Positions 1 through 12,689 of a DNA stretch of 64,000 nucleotides are shown piece after piece (positions within the stretch are counted from its first letter, which is position 1; every line of letters begins with the position of its first letter). The DNA comes from Stenopsyche tienmushanensis (lineage: Eukaryota > Arthropoda > Insecta > Trichoptera > Stenopsychidae), in NCBI GenBank assembly GCA_008973525.1, contig WACJ01000041.1, forward strand, positions 1,550,001-1,614,000, read 5' to 3'. The notes below the pieces were generated by a model. The model did no database searches and was not told the origin of the DNA. It was given only the letters and a program-made list of their open reading frames with translations. The position numbers and the translations under genes were made by a program.

Positions 1-479
1 TTAAATGCTTATATCAAATGTGCATTGGTGCAGTAATTACTTTTTTTATACTACGGTTAATAGCTTTACAGCGATTAACCGTAGTACAAATGGATTTACG
101 AAAATCAGGCATTTATCTTGGTTCCAATGAAAGTCTTGAATGATAAAAAATTGAGAGCCGTACAATCTAAATTCGATTTATGATTGATGATGTTCTAGAA
201 ATTAAAACCAGATACTTTTTATTTCAAATAAAAGGGTACAGATTGCCCACATCTAATGAACGATATGTCAACTTAAGATGTATCAAAAAGATATTCCAAA
301 TGTAAAAGTTAACAGGTGGATTTGATATTGTACATTTAGTATTCAACCTATGAAATTAATTTATAAGCCAATTTGACATTTAGATATTTAGCTTCAATCG
401 AATGTTATTGAATAAAGGTTATTACTGTATACTTAAACGAAAGATCTGTGACCTTTCAGTTTCATAAGGGCTCATATGT
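1..479. other. AT-rich DNA, nothing recognised
   Basis: No open frame, repeat end or RNA motif that I can support. The base composition is like most of the window. Confidence 0.5.
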
Positions 480-1215
480 GCCCCTCATCACCGAGTGGTT
501 GGGCTACCCTGCATATTATGCCACAAGAGGCATAATCAATTTCAACGTTCAATAAGCGGAACATTATTTTTTGGCTCAAAGGAAATAGCCCACCAATCCT
601 CCTGCGCACATTCAAGGCTTGCTTTTCGTCAAAGTAATTAAATGATCCAATACATGGTGGTGGCCGTCGTCATTAAGGGCACGTGAGGGCTTATTTTGAC
701 GCCGGATTACTTCGACTATGTAATTACTGTCAACGGCTGAAATGATTGATGGCTTAATCGACACGGTCTTATATCCCAGGGCTGAGCAATCGACGTCACG
801 TGCCGTTGGCCATAATGCGACACACAGCTTCCTCCGGCATCTCAAAGACGCGCACATGACAACCTTTTTGGAGGCACCTCGCCAATCCGTGTTATATTTA
901 CACGGAGGCTTTGTAGGAAGAAGTCACGCGCGTTATGTATCAGTGTAGCCATTTCCGCGAAAGCCTCCGCTATCTGATTCCTACACGCTTGTTTGCCATC
1001 GCGAATGGAAGCCTTAATACAAAATGTATCAGGTTTTCGAATGCATCCCATTCTGGACGAATCACGTCAGATACTCGTTTCTCCATAAGCCACTGTGCTT
1101 TATATGTAAACGAAATTGTAAAATTGTGTCCCATTGTATTGAATACGTTCCCAGTGTATCGACAAACAGAGCAAATCTAATGCCAATATGTGAACAAAAT
1201 TGGATTTGTGTATGA
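480..1215. other. GC-richer island of unknown nature
   Basis: This stretch is visibly richer in G+C and CpG than the sequence on either side. Short open frames run on the minus strand (about 1051-842 and 857-612), but they overlap in different frames and resemble no family I know. At about 486-510 the plus strand has a type-II-tRNA-like box A (CCGAGTGGTT), but no convincing box B follows at the right distance. It could be an old retroelement, a conserved regulatory segment or an untranslated exon. The sequence does not decide between these. Confidence 0.3.
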
Positions 1216-2649
1216 ATATGCGAATAAAACTATTTTTTTTATCAGACGCCCAACTGAGACCAATGAGATTGTATTGACATATGACTCCAAATAATACTCT
1301 TATATTGAATTTTTATATCATTATTTTATCATCTATTCACAAGTAGCGTTTCTTCTCAAGAATTATTTCTCGAGAATTTCTTAAGAAATATGCAAAATCT
1401 ATGAAAAATACTAAAAAATGTCAAGAAATGTCTCACTTTCAAACTGGTCTTGTTTTTGATTCAGAAACAAAAAATACGTACGAAACATATTTATTCCGCC
1501 ATAAAAATTTGAAAAACTCTAACAAAGAGATCCGATGATAGTGACTTTGATAAATTATTTAAAAAACGGTATTTTTAGTTGTTTTATTTTAATTGCGTAC
1601 TAAGATAATAACATGTATATGCAGTACATTACTATTTTACATTTTTCTCTTTATCAATTTTTTTTAAGAATTCTCATTCCTTGAGAAATGAAAATAATCG
1701 AGAAATCAGAATATCTAATCACAAGTGAAGGATCTGTTAACCTTATAATACCGTGCATACAGATTTGTGCTTATTTGTGTAATTAATCCTACAAAGTTGA
1801 TTCTTTCTCATTTTGTTGCTATGATATATAAAGTAAAAAAGGCAGTCGATCACTATGATGTTGTTGCCAATATTTATAATAATTTTTGATACCTGTAAAT
1901 AAATATTATAAAAATGTCTTATACCTACAAGACTGATACTATGTTGAAGTTGCTTATAATAAATATATTATGTACTTAATATTGCAATGCTTTGAAAGTT
2001 GCAATTCTTCAATCTTCAACTTCTCGCGCTATAACTTCGGCTACGTCTATCGACGCCTTAGCTACCTTGTATCAAAGCTAGACGACATTTAGTTAACAAT
2101 AATTAACAAAAACTATTTGTAAACAAAAAAGCAGCTTTGTAGATTTTAATGTATGTATGGTATGTACAATTATTCAGGTTTCAAAATTTTTTATCAACGT
2201 CCGCAGCGTTGAAAGTATGGTGGACTGCAACTTTCCTGATTTACATCGCGTGCTTCTGATATGATAAAATGTATCATCTATTTAATGTGACTTTATCGAT
2301 AGTTAATCATAGTTATGTCACATTAATTATTTGGCCATACGTTCGATATCAAACGATTTTTTCACCATAAATACTATTTACATTTATTAAGAGAATTCAT
2401 TCAAATTTATTATCTAATTTTTAAATAACTCACAGGAATCCTGTGGAAATTACACCTCTTTCTCTTTCAACTTCCGAATTGAATAATATAAAATATGAAG
2501 TGTTATATGCACAGGTCAAGAAATAAACAAAACTCGTCAAAGCGATAAAGATGATGCTTTTGTCTTAACTACCAAAACAAATACCTGTTCTCATATATCA
2601 TATATCTTGGCTCTCAAAACAACCAGACAATGGAGTTTAAGAAATCTTT
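1216..2649. other. AT-rich DNA, nothing recognised
   Basis: No supported gene or repeat. The last part (about 2,450-2,649) may contain the eroded N-terminal part of the Tigger copy that follows, but I could not align it convincingly. Confidence 0.45.
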
Positions 2650-3215
2650 TTACATGAGGTAGATATCATGAGTGTAAGATTGTGAAAAAGGACCCTGGGT
2701 GCTAAAAGACTGGAAACGCAATAGGAACTCATATAATGAAACTTTTGATGAATGGGAAAGCAAATAAACCTCGATCTTTTAAAGGAACTCCAATGAAAAA
2801 TATTCCTGTCGAAAGAGGCATGGATGGACAGGGAGACTTTTGAAGATTGTTTAAAAAAAAATGGGTTCCAAGTGCAATTTTAAAAAAAAGATATTGGATG
2901 TTATACATAGAATAACACAATTTTAGTCATAAGTAAAGCCAGAAACACATGTTCGATCATGAAAAAAGATTCTTCCTTTCATGGAAACATATTAATGCAT
3001 TCTGGAGAATGAAGCTTATGATTTAAATGATCCAGGTTACTAACTACTAACGGTCTTAATAAACAGCAAGTACTAAAACTATGAATCAAAAATTTGTATT
3101 GTAAATATATTATATTTGAAACCAAGTAGAAATTTGATGATTTGTATTATCCGTATTTTCCAGTTATCCGTGCTCTTCCTCCCCAGCATTCGTCCGGATA
3201 ATCGAGAGTCTACTG
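2650..3215 (+). mobile_element. Tigger/pogo-like transposon relic, copy 1
   Basis: This is a decayed cut-and-paste DNA transposon of the Tc1/mariner superfamily, pogo/Tigger group. In broken plus-strand frames it reads GTH(I)MKLLMNGKANKPRSF, then a MDRETFEDCLKKN block; both match the conserved catalytic-domain layout of Tigger transposases (a GTHK...IGKSKNPR block followed by W-M-x-R-E-I-F-E-D-W). The right end reads ..cgagagtctactg at 3202-3215 followed by TA, the expected end and target site. It is a close relative of the element at 15,569-16,524, sharing the central block and about 150 bp before the 3' end. It lacks a segment of roughly 200 bp present in that copy, between the EDW block and the sequence after ..cgatattggatg. 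No intact reading frame remains, and the left end was not found. Confidence 0.7.
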
Positions 3216-3217
3216 TA

Positions 3218-4469
3218 TTTTAATAAATAAATATGTTGTAATATTTTGCTGTCATACTTCTTCATACATACTGTTCATACTTCAAATACTATTAGAATAT
3301 CCGAATATATCCGTATCCGATCAGATTTACTATTCGATATTCGAATAGTTGATAATGATAAATAATTGGAATCCCTAATCAGTATATTAAAATTACAATG
3401 GGTTTGTGTATATATGAACTAATGACGTATAGAGAATTTAACATAATTTTCATTTTGTATAAAATATTATCTCTAATTCTATAGACTATGTGACTAGGTA
3501 ATTGATTAAATTTAAAAAAAATATATAATCGAAAACAACGTAAACTATAAATTAATGGGATATTATATTTCTTATAGACTACAATTTAATTTACTACATC
3601 AAGTATTATATTTTTTAAATCGGATTTTTGCAGTCCATTCTATGAGACGATGAGGCCATTTATGCATATTTTCTATAGATTTAAACACAAGATAGATACA
3701 GATATTTTAATAGTTTACATTATGGTTTGCATGTCTATCTTATAATTTTCAACGATGTCTTTAAATAATTATAGAGCAGCTTCTCATCATAAAATTGATT
3801 AGACTCTACTTTATGCATTTGCATAAGCCTCTATGATGACTCTATGAGTTGCGATAGCGATAGTGTTTATTTAAAGATCTTAATTTTAACAATTCATGTA
3901 CGTATACTTTATGCATATTTGTTTTATATAAAAAATAGGATTTCATAAATATTTATGGTACATTTAATCAGCTTTGAATGTATTCTTTATATGGATTTAT
4001 CATGTATAAATTTATGAATATTCTCGATACATTCAATTGATTTAAATCCTTTTAAAACATCCTCATTAAAATGCTTATTTTTTCATTTTGAAGTATTCTG
4101 AATGTATTATATTCCAGCGTATCGACTGAACATTTCAGCTTTTTGCGTATTTCAATTCCCACCCTTAGTGCTTTTACCATCATTGAAAAGAGCTTTGATC
4201 TTTTCACGTCACGTTTTCATTTTTCATGCAAAGATTGACTTTGCCGATCACAAATGCTCCGTATATTGTAATAGTCTAAAAATCAATTCAATGAATACAC
4301 TTACTTTATTTCATATGTAATAACGCTCTTTCATCTTTCATACCCGCGTTGAATGAGTCCAAATTAAGCGCTCTCAACCCCCTTAAAAGACCGGAGGTGT
4401 ATTTTTGCAGTTTTATTCGCACATCCAACAATTACATTTGAGATGGGTCGAAAATAAAATTATAAGGGT
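3218..4469. other. AT-rich DNA, nothing recognised
   Basis: Low-complexity AT-rich sequence. A 72-codon open frame at 4102-4320 has no recognisable motif and is of a length expected by chance. Confidence 0.45.
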
Positions 4470-4525
4470 GAGAAATTGTACGCTCGAACCTGGGGCTCGC
4501 ATTTTTGAGAACATTATACCAGCTT
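4470..4525 (-). repeat. Possible tRNA-derived SINE head
   Basis: On the minus strand a box-A-like TGGTATAATG (4521-4512) is followed by a box-B-like GGTTCGAGCG (4490-4481). The spacing is shorter than in a true tRNA and no paired arms can be drawn, so it is at best a decayed RNA polymerase III promoter of a tRNA-derived short retroposon. Confidence 0.25.
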
Positions 4526-4679
4526 TGTTTGCCCACTGAAAGATTATTATTCCATGTGTTTGTTTCTCATAAAAAAGGTTGACTGGCTTGCATAAGAAGG
4601 GTAAATTTTTACGACATTCTCGACAATAAACGCATTTGTTTGGACATTCCTAGTCAATTTATTTTATTGTACCGTTCGG

Positions 4680-5420
4680 GATAAACCCGAAAACTTATTG
4701 CGTCTTCCTCTCCTCCTGGAGTCTACGTGCTTGGAGGACCTCGATTCTTGGTTTACCAATTTAGCAATTCGTGACTGCGACCGGATCACATTAAAGGAAC
4801 CTGTGTTCTCAGATATCCCAAAGAGATTTAAGGAGAGACGGACTTATCCGAATTTGAAGATATCGATGCAAAACTTGAAGCGAAAATCAAATCTTACGTA
4901 CGGTCTGCGAAAGACAAGAAGACCCTAAATTATCTGTCGATAACGTGAAACGTGATCGGTTTGTTCAATACGATGAACGACGAAGGTTCCGTCTTAATTG
5001 ATCTTAAGGGGGGAAAAATTCGATAACGGCCTTCGAATGAAATTAAATACGTCTGCCAGCTTTCTCAGTTCATCCATTAAGAAATTGAATTTGAAATACT
5101 ACTTTTTAAACCTATTTATGGATTTAGACCTTCAGCGCCGGAATAACGATTACAATATGACGATAAAGTGTGTTGTTGAAGACAACTACCCCTTTTGTAC
5201 ATGATACTGAACTCTTGCATGATAAAATTGAATATTTATTAAGTCGTGGTACTTTAAAGAAAGAGAGCCGTATTTTTATGGATGCTGGGAAATTAATATT
5301 TAAAGAAGAAAGAGATCCAGTTTGCGAGAATTAGAATTCGTTCAAAAAATAAGGACCCTTCAAAACCGGATATCTTCCTTGACGACGCCCATTTTTTCGA
5401 CGCAAATAAACCTTATATAT
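4680..5420 (+). pseudogene. Unidentified coding-like relic with shifting frames
   Basis: The G+C content and codon-like texture are higher than in the flanks. A plus-strand frame at 4698-4928 starts with a leucine-rich run and a LEDLDSWFTNLAIRDCDRIT segment. A different frame then continues with a charged, helix-like run (about 4,850-4,960: EFEDIDAKLEAKIKSY, then SAKDKKTLNYL). Later short stretches in other frames (for example KNKDPSKPDIF near 5,350-5,380) also look coding. The simplest reading is an old protein-coding gene, probably from a transposon or virus, broken by frameshifts. I do not recognise the family and assign no function. Confidence 0.35.
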
Positions 5421-8400
5421 TTTTTTATATTTAAAATATATATTTTTTAATATTCATGGAAAAAATTTATTAAAAAGACTGTTTGTCTTTGTTGTTAATG
5501 TTTGCAATATATTTATGAATAAGCTTGCTAATAAACTACGATTGATCATCATTATGTTTACAATAAATGAAGCCTTGAATATAGCCGAAAATTGATAGAG
5601 CGTTACATATGGACCCTTAACATTCGTACAGACACACATCTATCCATATTCGTATTTAATAATATATTGATTAATTCATTAATAGCTAATAGATTTAAAA
5701 AAAAGCCAAATTTTAATACATGAATTTTCATATTAAAAATGATTGATTTTCTGCATATTTTTGCTAAAATTTATATTATATTGCATTTGAAATCCTTTTG
5801 AAATTTTTTTCATAAATATTGAAAAAGTTTCGATTTTAAAATAAGGGAGAATTGTAAATATAATTTAAATATACCTATTTCATAATTATGCCATTTTTGT
5901 ATGCCTATTTAATAAAATAATTTGCGTTGATTAGACAAATTTAAAAAATCTTTATCGGAAGCATCGCAAGTAATTAGGGGTCGTCTTTATCGCATAAAAT
6001 ATGACGTATCAATTATATCCAGATCGAATTTCGCAAGCTTAAATGCTGATTAAAATGGCCCTCGATCACATATTTCGATTAAATTTGGTTTGTGTTTGAT
6101 TAAACGTTCTCAAACTTCGTCTCCCCATCACGCATCCCCTAATATTAAGTTAGTTGGATATTATGATTACTGGTGGAATGTTTAGATTGTGTGTAACGAT
6201 ATTATGCCGTATTGCAAATGTATGAGCGTTGAAGAGGGATTCCTCTTGTTTTTGCTAAGATTATACGGATGTTTTAGGATAGGGACGCATTTGAACGGAT
6301 ATTAATGGCTTAAGAGATAACATCTTGTTGGTCATGCCTGAAGACCTTTTTTTAGGACCCCTCAAACGTCTTCGAAGGACGTCTACTGAAAACACCGCCA
6401 TAAATAACTGTATCTCAAATTGCTTGTGTAAATCATGCTTAATTGTAAATATTCGTTCGCTTAAATTATTAAAATATGTATCAAAAATGTGATTACCTAC
6501 TGGACGTGGAGGCAATGTGATGTATTTAAAAAAAAATCGTAAAGTCACACTTATTCAATACGCACTTTAATAGGTTATAATGTGCACTATGGTTGTTTTT
6601 ATATTTTAACAATGATTTATCAATATTGAAAAGTATTTATGCAAGATTTATGCTCGATAAACTTATCACTTCTGAAACATTCCCTTATATTACTAAATGA
6701 AATAGCATCTGAAAAGGTTTCAGTCCGATTGAGCACTCAGACTTATTAAAAATTTATCAACTGTAGAGTATACGAATTAACCGAAAAGTTTGAATGTAAA
6801 GTTGTTATCGTGTTTGCAACTGCACCGAGTTTCTGTTCGAAAACTTTATTTACTCGAGGAAAATCATCGATGGTATTTTTTAAACTTGTTCCTTGAAGCT
6901 TTCATTCAATTCTTGATGCTTTTATGCCACATTTTATATACAGTTCATGATCGCATACAATGAGTACGGTACGTTTTTTAGCCCGACGCGTCCGATAAAT
7001 AGCAGGACATCCCCTCGACTGATATTAAGGCTTTTGGGCGCACCCTGGCTGCGCGCGCAGCCCTTATCTTCACAACGTTTTCTCGTACATTTTGGCCATA
7101 AATGACTTGCATAACTTGCTTATATCGGGTGTGATTGGTTACCGTTAAAAACCGATCAATTGCCATCATCTCACCTATTTTATTTTTTTTAGTAAAAAGT
7201 AATTTTACTGTCATAAATTTAATTTCGAATATATATTCATATAAAACAAAGTTACTTGAATTACCTTGAACTATAAAAATGGCTCATATCAGATCTTGAA
7301 TATCCCAGAGGGCGCATACTAAAGATAGTAGTATTCCTAGATACAACATACTGATGCATAGTTATAAACATCGAAGTCATTCAATCTGATTTTCAGTATT
7401 TTCATTTTGATTTTTCCATATATTTTTCAATATATTGAAGAATTCTAGATATATAATAATTCAACTCCACAGGGCTCCTACAATTTAATTTCCACAGCGA
7501 ACGAACATAAATTTGCAAAAACACTTACATCTCCACTAAGTGAATATCACCGCTGAAAGTCATCAATAAATATTTTTGATGGCAATTCAAATCAAATCAA
7601 TGTCATGGCCACAATCTGCTTCTAATTATTGGTGGTTTTGATTGTTTAAAACTATTGGATCCTGAGCATCATATCATTTAACCAGTTAACTGCCACAAGT
7701 GTCTATAAACGCGGTTCACAGTCGAAAATCTCATATTAAAAATTTGGTTGCTATATTTTAAAATTATATTCGTTAATGATATCTCGGGATGCGTCCAAAA
7801 ATACGGTAGTTCAATTTTTCTACGGTCAAAACTTACATTTTTATCCATTCACAAAAATAAGTACGCATAAAATTAGTAGCACTTGGCTTGGCAGGCCCTC
7901 TATTTATGTTAATGTATATTCATTCGAATTGATATTGTTTCAATTTCTCTGAACTTTAAGAATAGTTTATACGATATGGATAAAATAACGACATCATTCG
8001 TTCTTGAAAAAGTGAAAATTCTTTGATTTTTTGTGTTTTTCTTTCTTGTTAGTTTAAATTTTTATATGAAAAAATAGCATTTTGACAGACCGATTTGTTA
8101 TTTTATTCTCTAGAAATCCAAACACACCGTTCGTGAAACGTTTTTACCTATCTATACACATTACTGTGTATACTCTCGCTTTTTTTACAAATCTACATTT
8201 AATACTTCAAATATATTTTCCTTCAAATCTACAGATACAACTAAAATATTTCATAAATAAAATACTTCAAGCATTCGATTAATTCTTCAATCCTATTCTT
8301 CATTAAAATATCAACTTAGATGATTAAAATATTTCAACTTCTCGATCACTTTCTAGTATTTTTTTAAATTATCAATAACCATCAGCTTCTTTTATACCAT

Positions 8401-8600
8401 CATTAGACATTTATATTCAAATGATACTTAAATTCAGTCATCCATGCGATCATTCTAGTTCCAGGCATTTCATTGATGGATGTATATTAATAATACACAC
8501 ATATTCACATCGAAGTTCTATCCACATATATATATTTTTTTTGATTATTCTTTCTTTAAAGTCCTTATGACGTCCATCAAAGCATGAATCTTTGATGTGT
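5421..8600. other. AT-rich DNA, nothing firm
   Basis: No gene or repeat I can support. A short GC-richer patch at about 6,980-7,090 contains a run of gcgcgcgc but no motif. The open frames here are under 100 codons and look random. Confidence 0.45.
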
Positions 8601-8639
8601 CATATCCGATGTTGGATATAGGGGATCTCCATAGGAGAT

Positions 8640-8870
8640 CTTAATTGGAAAATTATTTAATGTGGTGGTTTCTCGTTGCCTTCCACACGTGGTAAAGTAA
8701 GGATAGGATTATTTGGAAAGGTACGAGAGGAGAGAATCTATGAGCGAGTAGCGAAATTATCATTATATATAAATGATAATTTAATTATTTTTCCGCAAAC
8801 TGGATTTGAACCCGAACCTTTACAACAAGAGTCCAGGATCTATGCCACTATACCAACACTTGGTATACAT
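8640..8870 (-). repeat. tRNA-derived SINE-like element
   Basis: The minus strand carries a good RNA polymerase III internal promoter: box A TGGTATAGTGG at 8855-8845 and box B GGTTCAAATCC at 8812-8802, about 33 nt apart as in tRNAs. The tRNA-like head does not fold into a full cloverleaf, so it is not a tRNA gene. About 110 bp downstream on the same strand is GGAAGGCAACGAGAAACCAC (near 8,690-8,665), which resembles the conserved body of some insect SINEs. This is from memory of such elements, not a database match. Boundaries are approximate and no clear target-site duplication was seen. Confidence 0.45.
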
Positions 8871-9079
8871 TCATAACTATACAAGGTACTCAAAATAACA
8901 GTGTTGATAGTTTCCAAAATTAAATCATCGACTTTCGACGAATTAATGCTTACTGGAAAACTGTTTGGTCGTAAGTGCTTTTGAAACATCCGATGGAATT
9001 CCGATATTCAACTATGATGAATATTTCAAAATTGCAAATATATCACATATAATGGAAAGCTTTTCTGTGTGTTTTTAAA

Positions 9080-9215
9080 TTAAAATCTCTATATCAGAGT
9101 TAGGGTTGAATTACAAAATAATCGACCCATCATAGAATTTTTGATGCGATATGGTGCACACGAAGCCATTAGTTTGTGCGGGTGACGGCAGATGTATCCT
9201 ATATTTTTTAAGTTT
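9080..9215 (+). repeat. Dispersed repeat, copy A
   Basis: It contains agttagggttgaattac and, about 75 bp further on, ttagtttgtgcggg.gacggcagatgta. Both blocks recur in the same order on the opposite strand at 17,515-17,760, where they are separated by about 110 bp more sequence. This makes the segment part of a repeated element, probably an old non-autonomous transposon, but I cannot name the family. Confidence 0.55.
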
Positions 9216-9539
9216 TTCCGTTGATGAAATAAATTCGTCCAATGAATTAAGCCGAACACTCTGTGGCCTTTCAGGTATAAAGGTGGTTCTCTGTTGATTT
9301 TTTTGAAGGATTCAGCTTACATCCCTCCCTGCCCTTAGGACTTTTCATCTCCCAATAATAAGGGTTAGAACCTTAATCACTTCAATTTTACATATTTGTG
9401 GAATCGTGCGAATTATTAGTCGTGTAGTCCTTTACACTTTACAAAATCACTACCATTCATTCATCATCGCTATATGTTTTCTATATATTTTTTCTTTTTC
9501 GAGATCTGTTATAGATTTCCATCATCAGAGAACTCTAGA
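9216..9539. other. AT-rich DNA, nothing recognised
   Basis: No supported feature. Confidence 0.45.
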
Positions 9540-10141
9540 GTTTTTCTAGTTTTAGTCTTCAAAAATTCCTAAATTTGCTATAATTCTCTCTTGAATTTTA
9601 CATTTATTTCCATTATAGGGTCATTTTCTATATATAAAAAAACCTAATTTAATAGCCAATTGTATGCCTTCATTAAATGTTTTTAATGTAAAACATGTAG
9701 TTACTTCGCATTAACTGATTTCTGAGTAATTCATTGTGGTAGATTCATTTAATATTTCGACTAATTCTTCTTCGTTCAACGTATGATCCTCCAATATTTC
9801 TTCTCAATCTTCTATTGATGGTAAAATATTTTCTCCAGAGACTACTTCTGGCCACAGATTTTTCCAGCAAGAATTTAAAGTGGATTGTTTTTATTTCTTT
9901 AACGGATGCAGAAACAATATTGACACAATTTCGAATAGATTTTTTCCTGGCTTGTGGAAGTGTTACATTTTCATCTTGATCAAAGTATCCTAATATTTTT
10001 TCAAATGTTCGACGAATATAATATGCTTTAAAAATTGAAATTATATCTTGGTCTAAGATTTGGATTACATACGTAGTATTTGACAGTAAAAATAGTATTT
10101 CAACATTAGGATGTTTTAAATCAATTAGATGTCCTGGTGTC
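9540..10141 (-). pseudogene. Tigger/pogo-like transposase relic, third copy
   Basis: This is the C-terminal half of a Tigger/jerky-type DDE transposase. The frame 10,150-9,745 contains TPGHLIDLKHPN, corresponding to the NAPGH motif after the second catalytic aspartate; then SNTTYVIQILDQDIISIFKA, matching the family motif PNTTSLIQPLDQG; then YYIRRTF. A frameshift near 9,830 leads into a second frame with the acidic tail EEILEDHTLNEEELVEILNE, as in family members. Weaker similarity runs on to about 9,540. The upstream half is missing because the sequence switches to an R1-like retrotransposon at about 10,140. It is more diverged from the other two Tigger relics than they are from each other. 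It is non-functional. Confidence 0.75.
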
Positions 10142-11150
10142 CAGTCACCGCCAAATCCACGGAGATCCTGCGAACGACTTGTGAGGACGCGTTGAGGAAG
10201 GCCAAGAAGTGGCTGAGAAGAGCTGATCTGGAGCTCGCTGTCCAAAAAACGGAGGCCCTCTTTTTTACAAGACGCAGAAAGCTTGTGCTCCCACCCCTGA
10301 AGATCGAGGGTTGCGAGATTAAATACTCAAGATGCATTCGGTATTTGGAGGTGGAGATTGATGACAAGCTCTGATTCGTCACCCACACGGAGAAGGCGGC
10401 CAGTATCGCTGAGAATCTGGCCAGTTTGATGTCCAACATTGGTGGCCCAAAAACAAGCAGGAGGTGACACTACAACGAGGTAGTGCACTCGGTACTGTTG
10501 TACGGCGGCCAGACTTAACATGGTCAGAGTCCAGAGAAGAAGCGCAATTAGAGTGACTGCCGCATATCGCACAGTGTCGAAAGACACCGTCCTGGCACTG
10601 ACTGGCAGGCAACACAGGAAGGCGAAGACAAGAAAAACGCTAAGCAAAGGACCATGGCGGCTTAGCAATCCCGATGAGACAACTCCGCTAAAGGTTGGTG
10701 GACGCACGAGCTAATACCAAACCTGAGAACCTGCGTAGACAGAAAGCACGGTCAACTGTGCTACTACTTGACCCAGGTTCTCACCAGGCACGGCTGTTTT
10801 GGTAGCTACCTATACAAAATAGGCAAAGAGACCGGCCTGGAGTGCCACCACTGCGAAGCGGAGTACGACGATGCTGCACATACGACATTTGTCTGCCCAG
10901 TATGGAGTACTGAAAGGGACATCTAACGGAAGGAGCTGGGAATCAGCTCGCTCTTCCCTAGCAACATGGTACCTTCAATGTTAACGGATGCTAGGGCATG
11001 GAATTCGTGGTGCAAATACACGACGTGTGCTATGCGGCGGAACGATGATGTTGAACGTACAAGACGACGAATAAAAGCAGAAGAATGACATTCGGAAAGA
11101 GACAAATGGAGAGCCCGCGAGGGACACATCGCTGCCACTCTCGTGCATAA
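10140..11150 (+). mobile_element. 5'-truncated R1-clade non-LTR retrotransposon
   Basis: This is the 3' part of the ORF2 of a LINE-type element that moved by target-primed reverse transcription. The first frame begins just after the catalytic YADD block of the reverse transcriptase and reads ALRKAKKWLRRADLELAVQK and TEALFFTRRRK, then a region equivalent to the RT thumb. After frameshifts come MVRVQRRSAIRVTAAYRTVS (10,520-10,580), a hallmark of R1-type elements, and the terminal zinc knuckle CHHC...HTTFVC (about 10,846-10,895). After that follows a C-terminal stretch with SLFPSNMV and ARAWNSWC. Several stops and frame changes make it dead. It is much more GC-rich than its surroundings, as expected for an inserted element, and it abuts and interrupts a Tigger relic on the left. 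The 3' end is not sharply defined, and no poly(A) or target duplication is clear. Confidence 0.8.
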
Positions 11151-12685
11151 TTGTTGTATAAAACCGTGTTATTCGAGGTCTGAGTGCACTCATACTTTTC
11201 ATAATCTAGTCTTGAATCCAGTTTTTATGTCATCAGTGTAAAATTTAATCTAATTGAAGATAATATTCGTATCAATAAAATATAATTTATTTTAATTTGC
11301 CGCGTAAATTAACCATTTTCATTTACATGAAATTGTTTTTTTTTAATTTGAACAGCAGATTTTCAGAAATATTTTTTTAATGAAGATATGAAAAAGGTTT
11401 GCAATCCCTACACCGGATAATAAAGTTGTTAAAAAGAGTTCGCTACTCATCGTAAGAGTGAAAAGCTTACTCTTTCTATGCGAGTGTTAATACACGACCG
11501 GACGTTCAAGTTCGAGCGGTCGGTTATTAATATCCGTTTATACTGCGTACTGAATTTGGTCATTCGTTTCCAGTATGAAATGTGTACCTATGGTTTTAAT
11601 ACAAACATACGAACGAAGGGCTTATAACCAGCATCAAACATTGGATTTATTAAAATTAGTTGCCTAAAGCTCACAATCAGAAATTGCATCTTTGGGAAGC
11701 TCATCAGCATTATTTAATGCACCTCTTGGAGTGCCATAATAAATTGTCTCGTTAAGCTTGGCCATAAATTTCAAACCTAACTATGCTTTAATTATCTTAT
11801 ATTGTTTCCGTGCTTCGTTGATAGGATGCCAAAACTATAATGATAAGCCTTATCATAAATTTCAACACGATATTGTTATAATGTCGATTCTTAGCTCGCT
11901 CTGAAGTTAGTGTTTAATCAAATTAAAAACGCGATTTCGGCATCGATACGCCTGTCATTTGATCGTTTGTGTAAGTTTACCCCGATCCTATTCGAAATAT
12001 GCCTCCATTAAATCGAGAATTAATTGCTGGATAGCCTCTACTTTCATCTATTAATTGCAAACGGCTTCACAGCTCAAGAATGACCAACGTTATTTACTGC
12101 CAACTCGTAGTACACGATAATAACGCCGAGAATCTCTCAGGCGTATCTGCAGGTAAAGTGTTAATAAGCAAGAGGTAGTCCGAGCTGGCAAAGGGATGCT
12201 CGTAAATTGAGATATTCCAGCAATTAAATTTTATGAATAATTAAAATAAGACCTGGAATGTTGTTGAGATTTGATGAAGGGTGAACTAGGGACAAATTGA
12301 CGCTTGGATTCGACCGACACTTAATTGAGTTTTTCTTAAATGAGCGATAAGACATTATCAAGATTTCATATATCCTTGCTTAATTAACATCATAAACTCT
12401 AGTACGTTTAATACTCTAAATGCAAACAATATCGTGATAGAAAATTTTTACACAACCTCTTTTTATCAGGTCAGAAACATCGACCTCTCACTGTCCGGAT
12501 ACTTGATTTAAATTTAATTAAACAGTGTGAATGGAACGCATCATCAATTGGATTTATGTAACTTCAAATATGACTAAAACTTATTAAAATATAATTCCTT
12601 GCCGACTTAAATATTACAGAATTAAAATATTCATTGATTACCCGACATGCGTTGCAATGCCACGTCTCGCATAATAAACAATATT
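11151..12685. other. AT-rich DNA, nothing firm
   Basis: Nothing I can support. The part just after 11,150 may still be retrotransposon 3' UTR. I looked for the missing half of the Tigger element here and did not find it. Confidence 0.4.
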
Positions 12686-12689
12686 TTTA

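Noticed and set aside
8793..8862. Functional tRNA gene
   Set aside because: Boxes A and B are good, but the acceptor and T stems do not pair and no anticodon arm can be drawn. A SINE head fits better.
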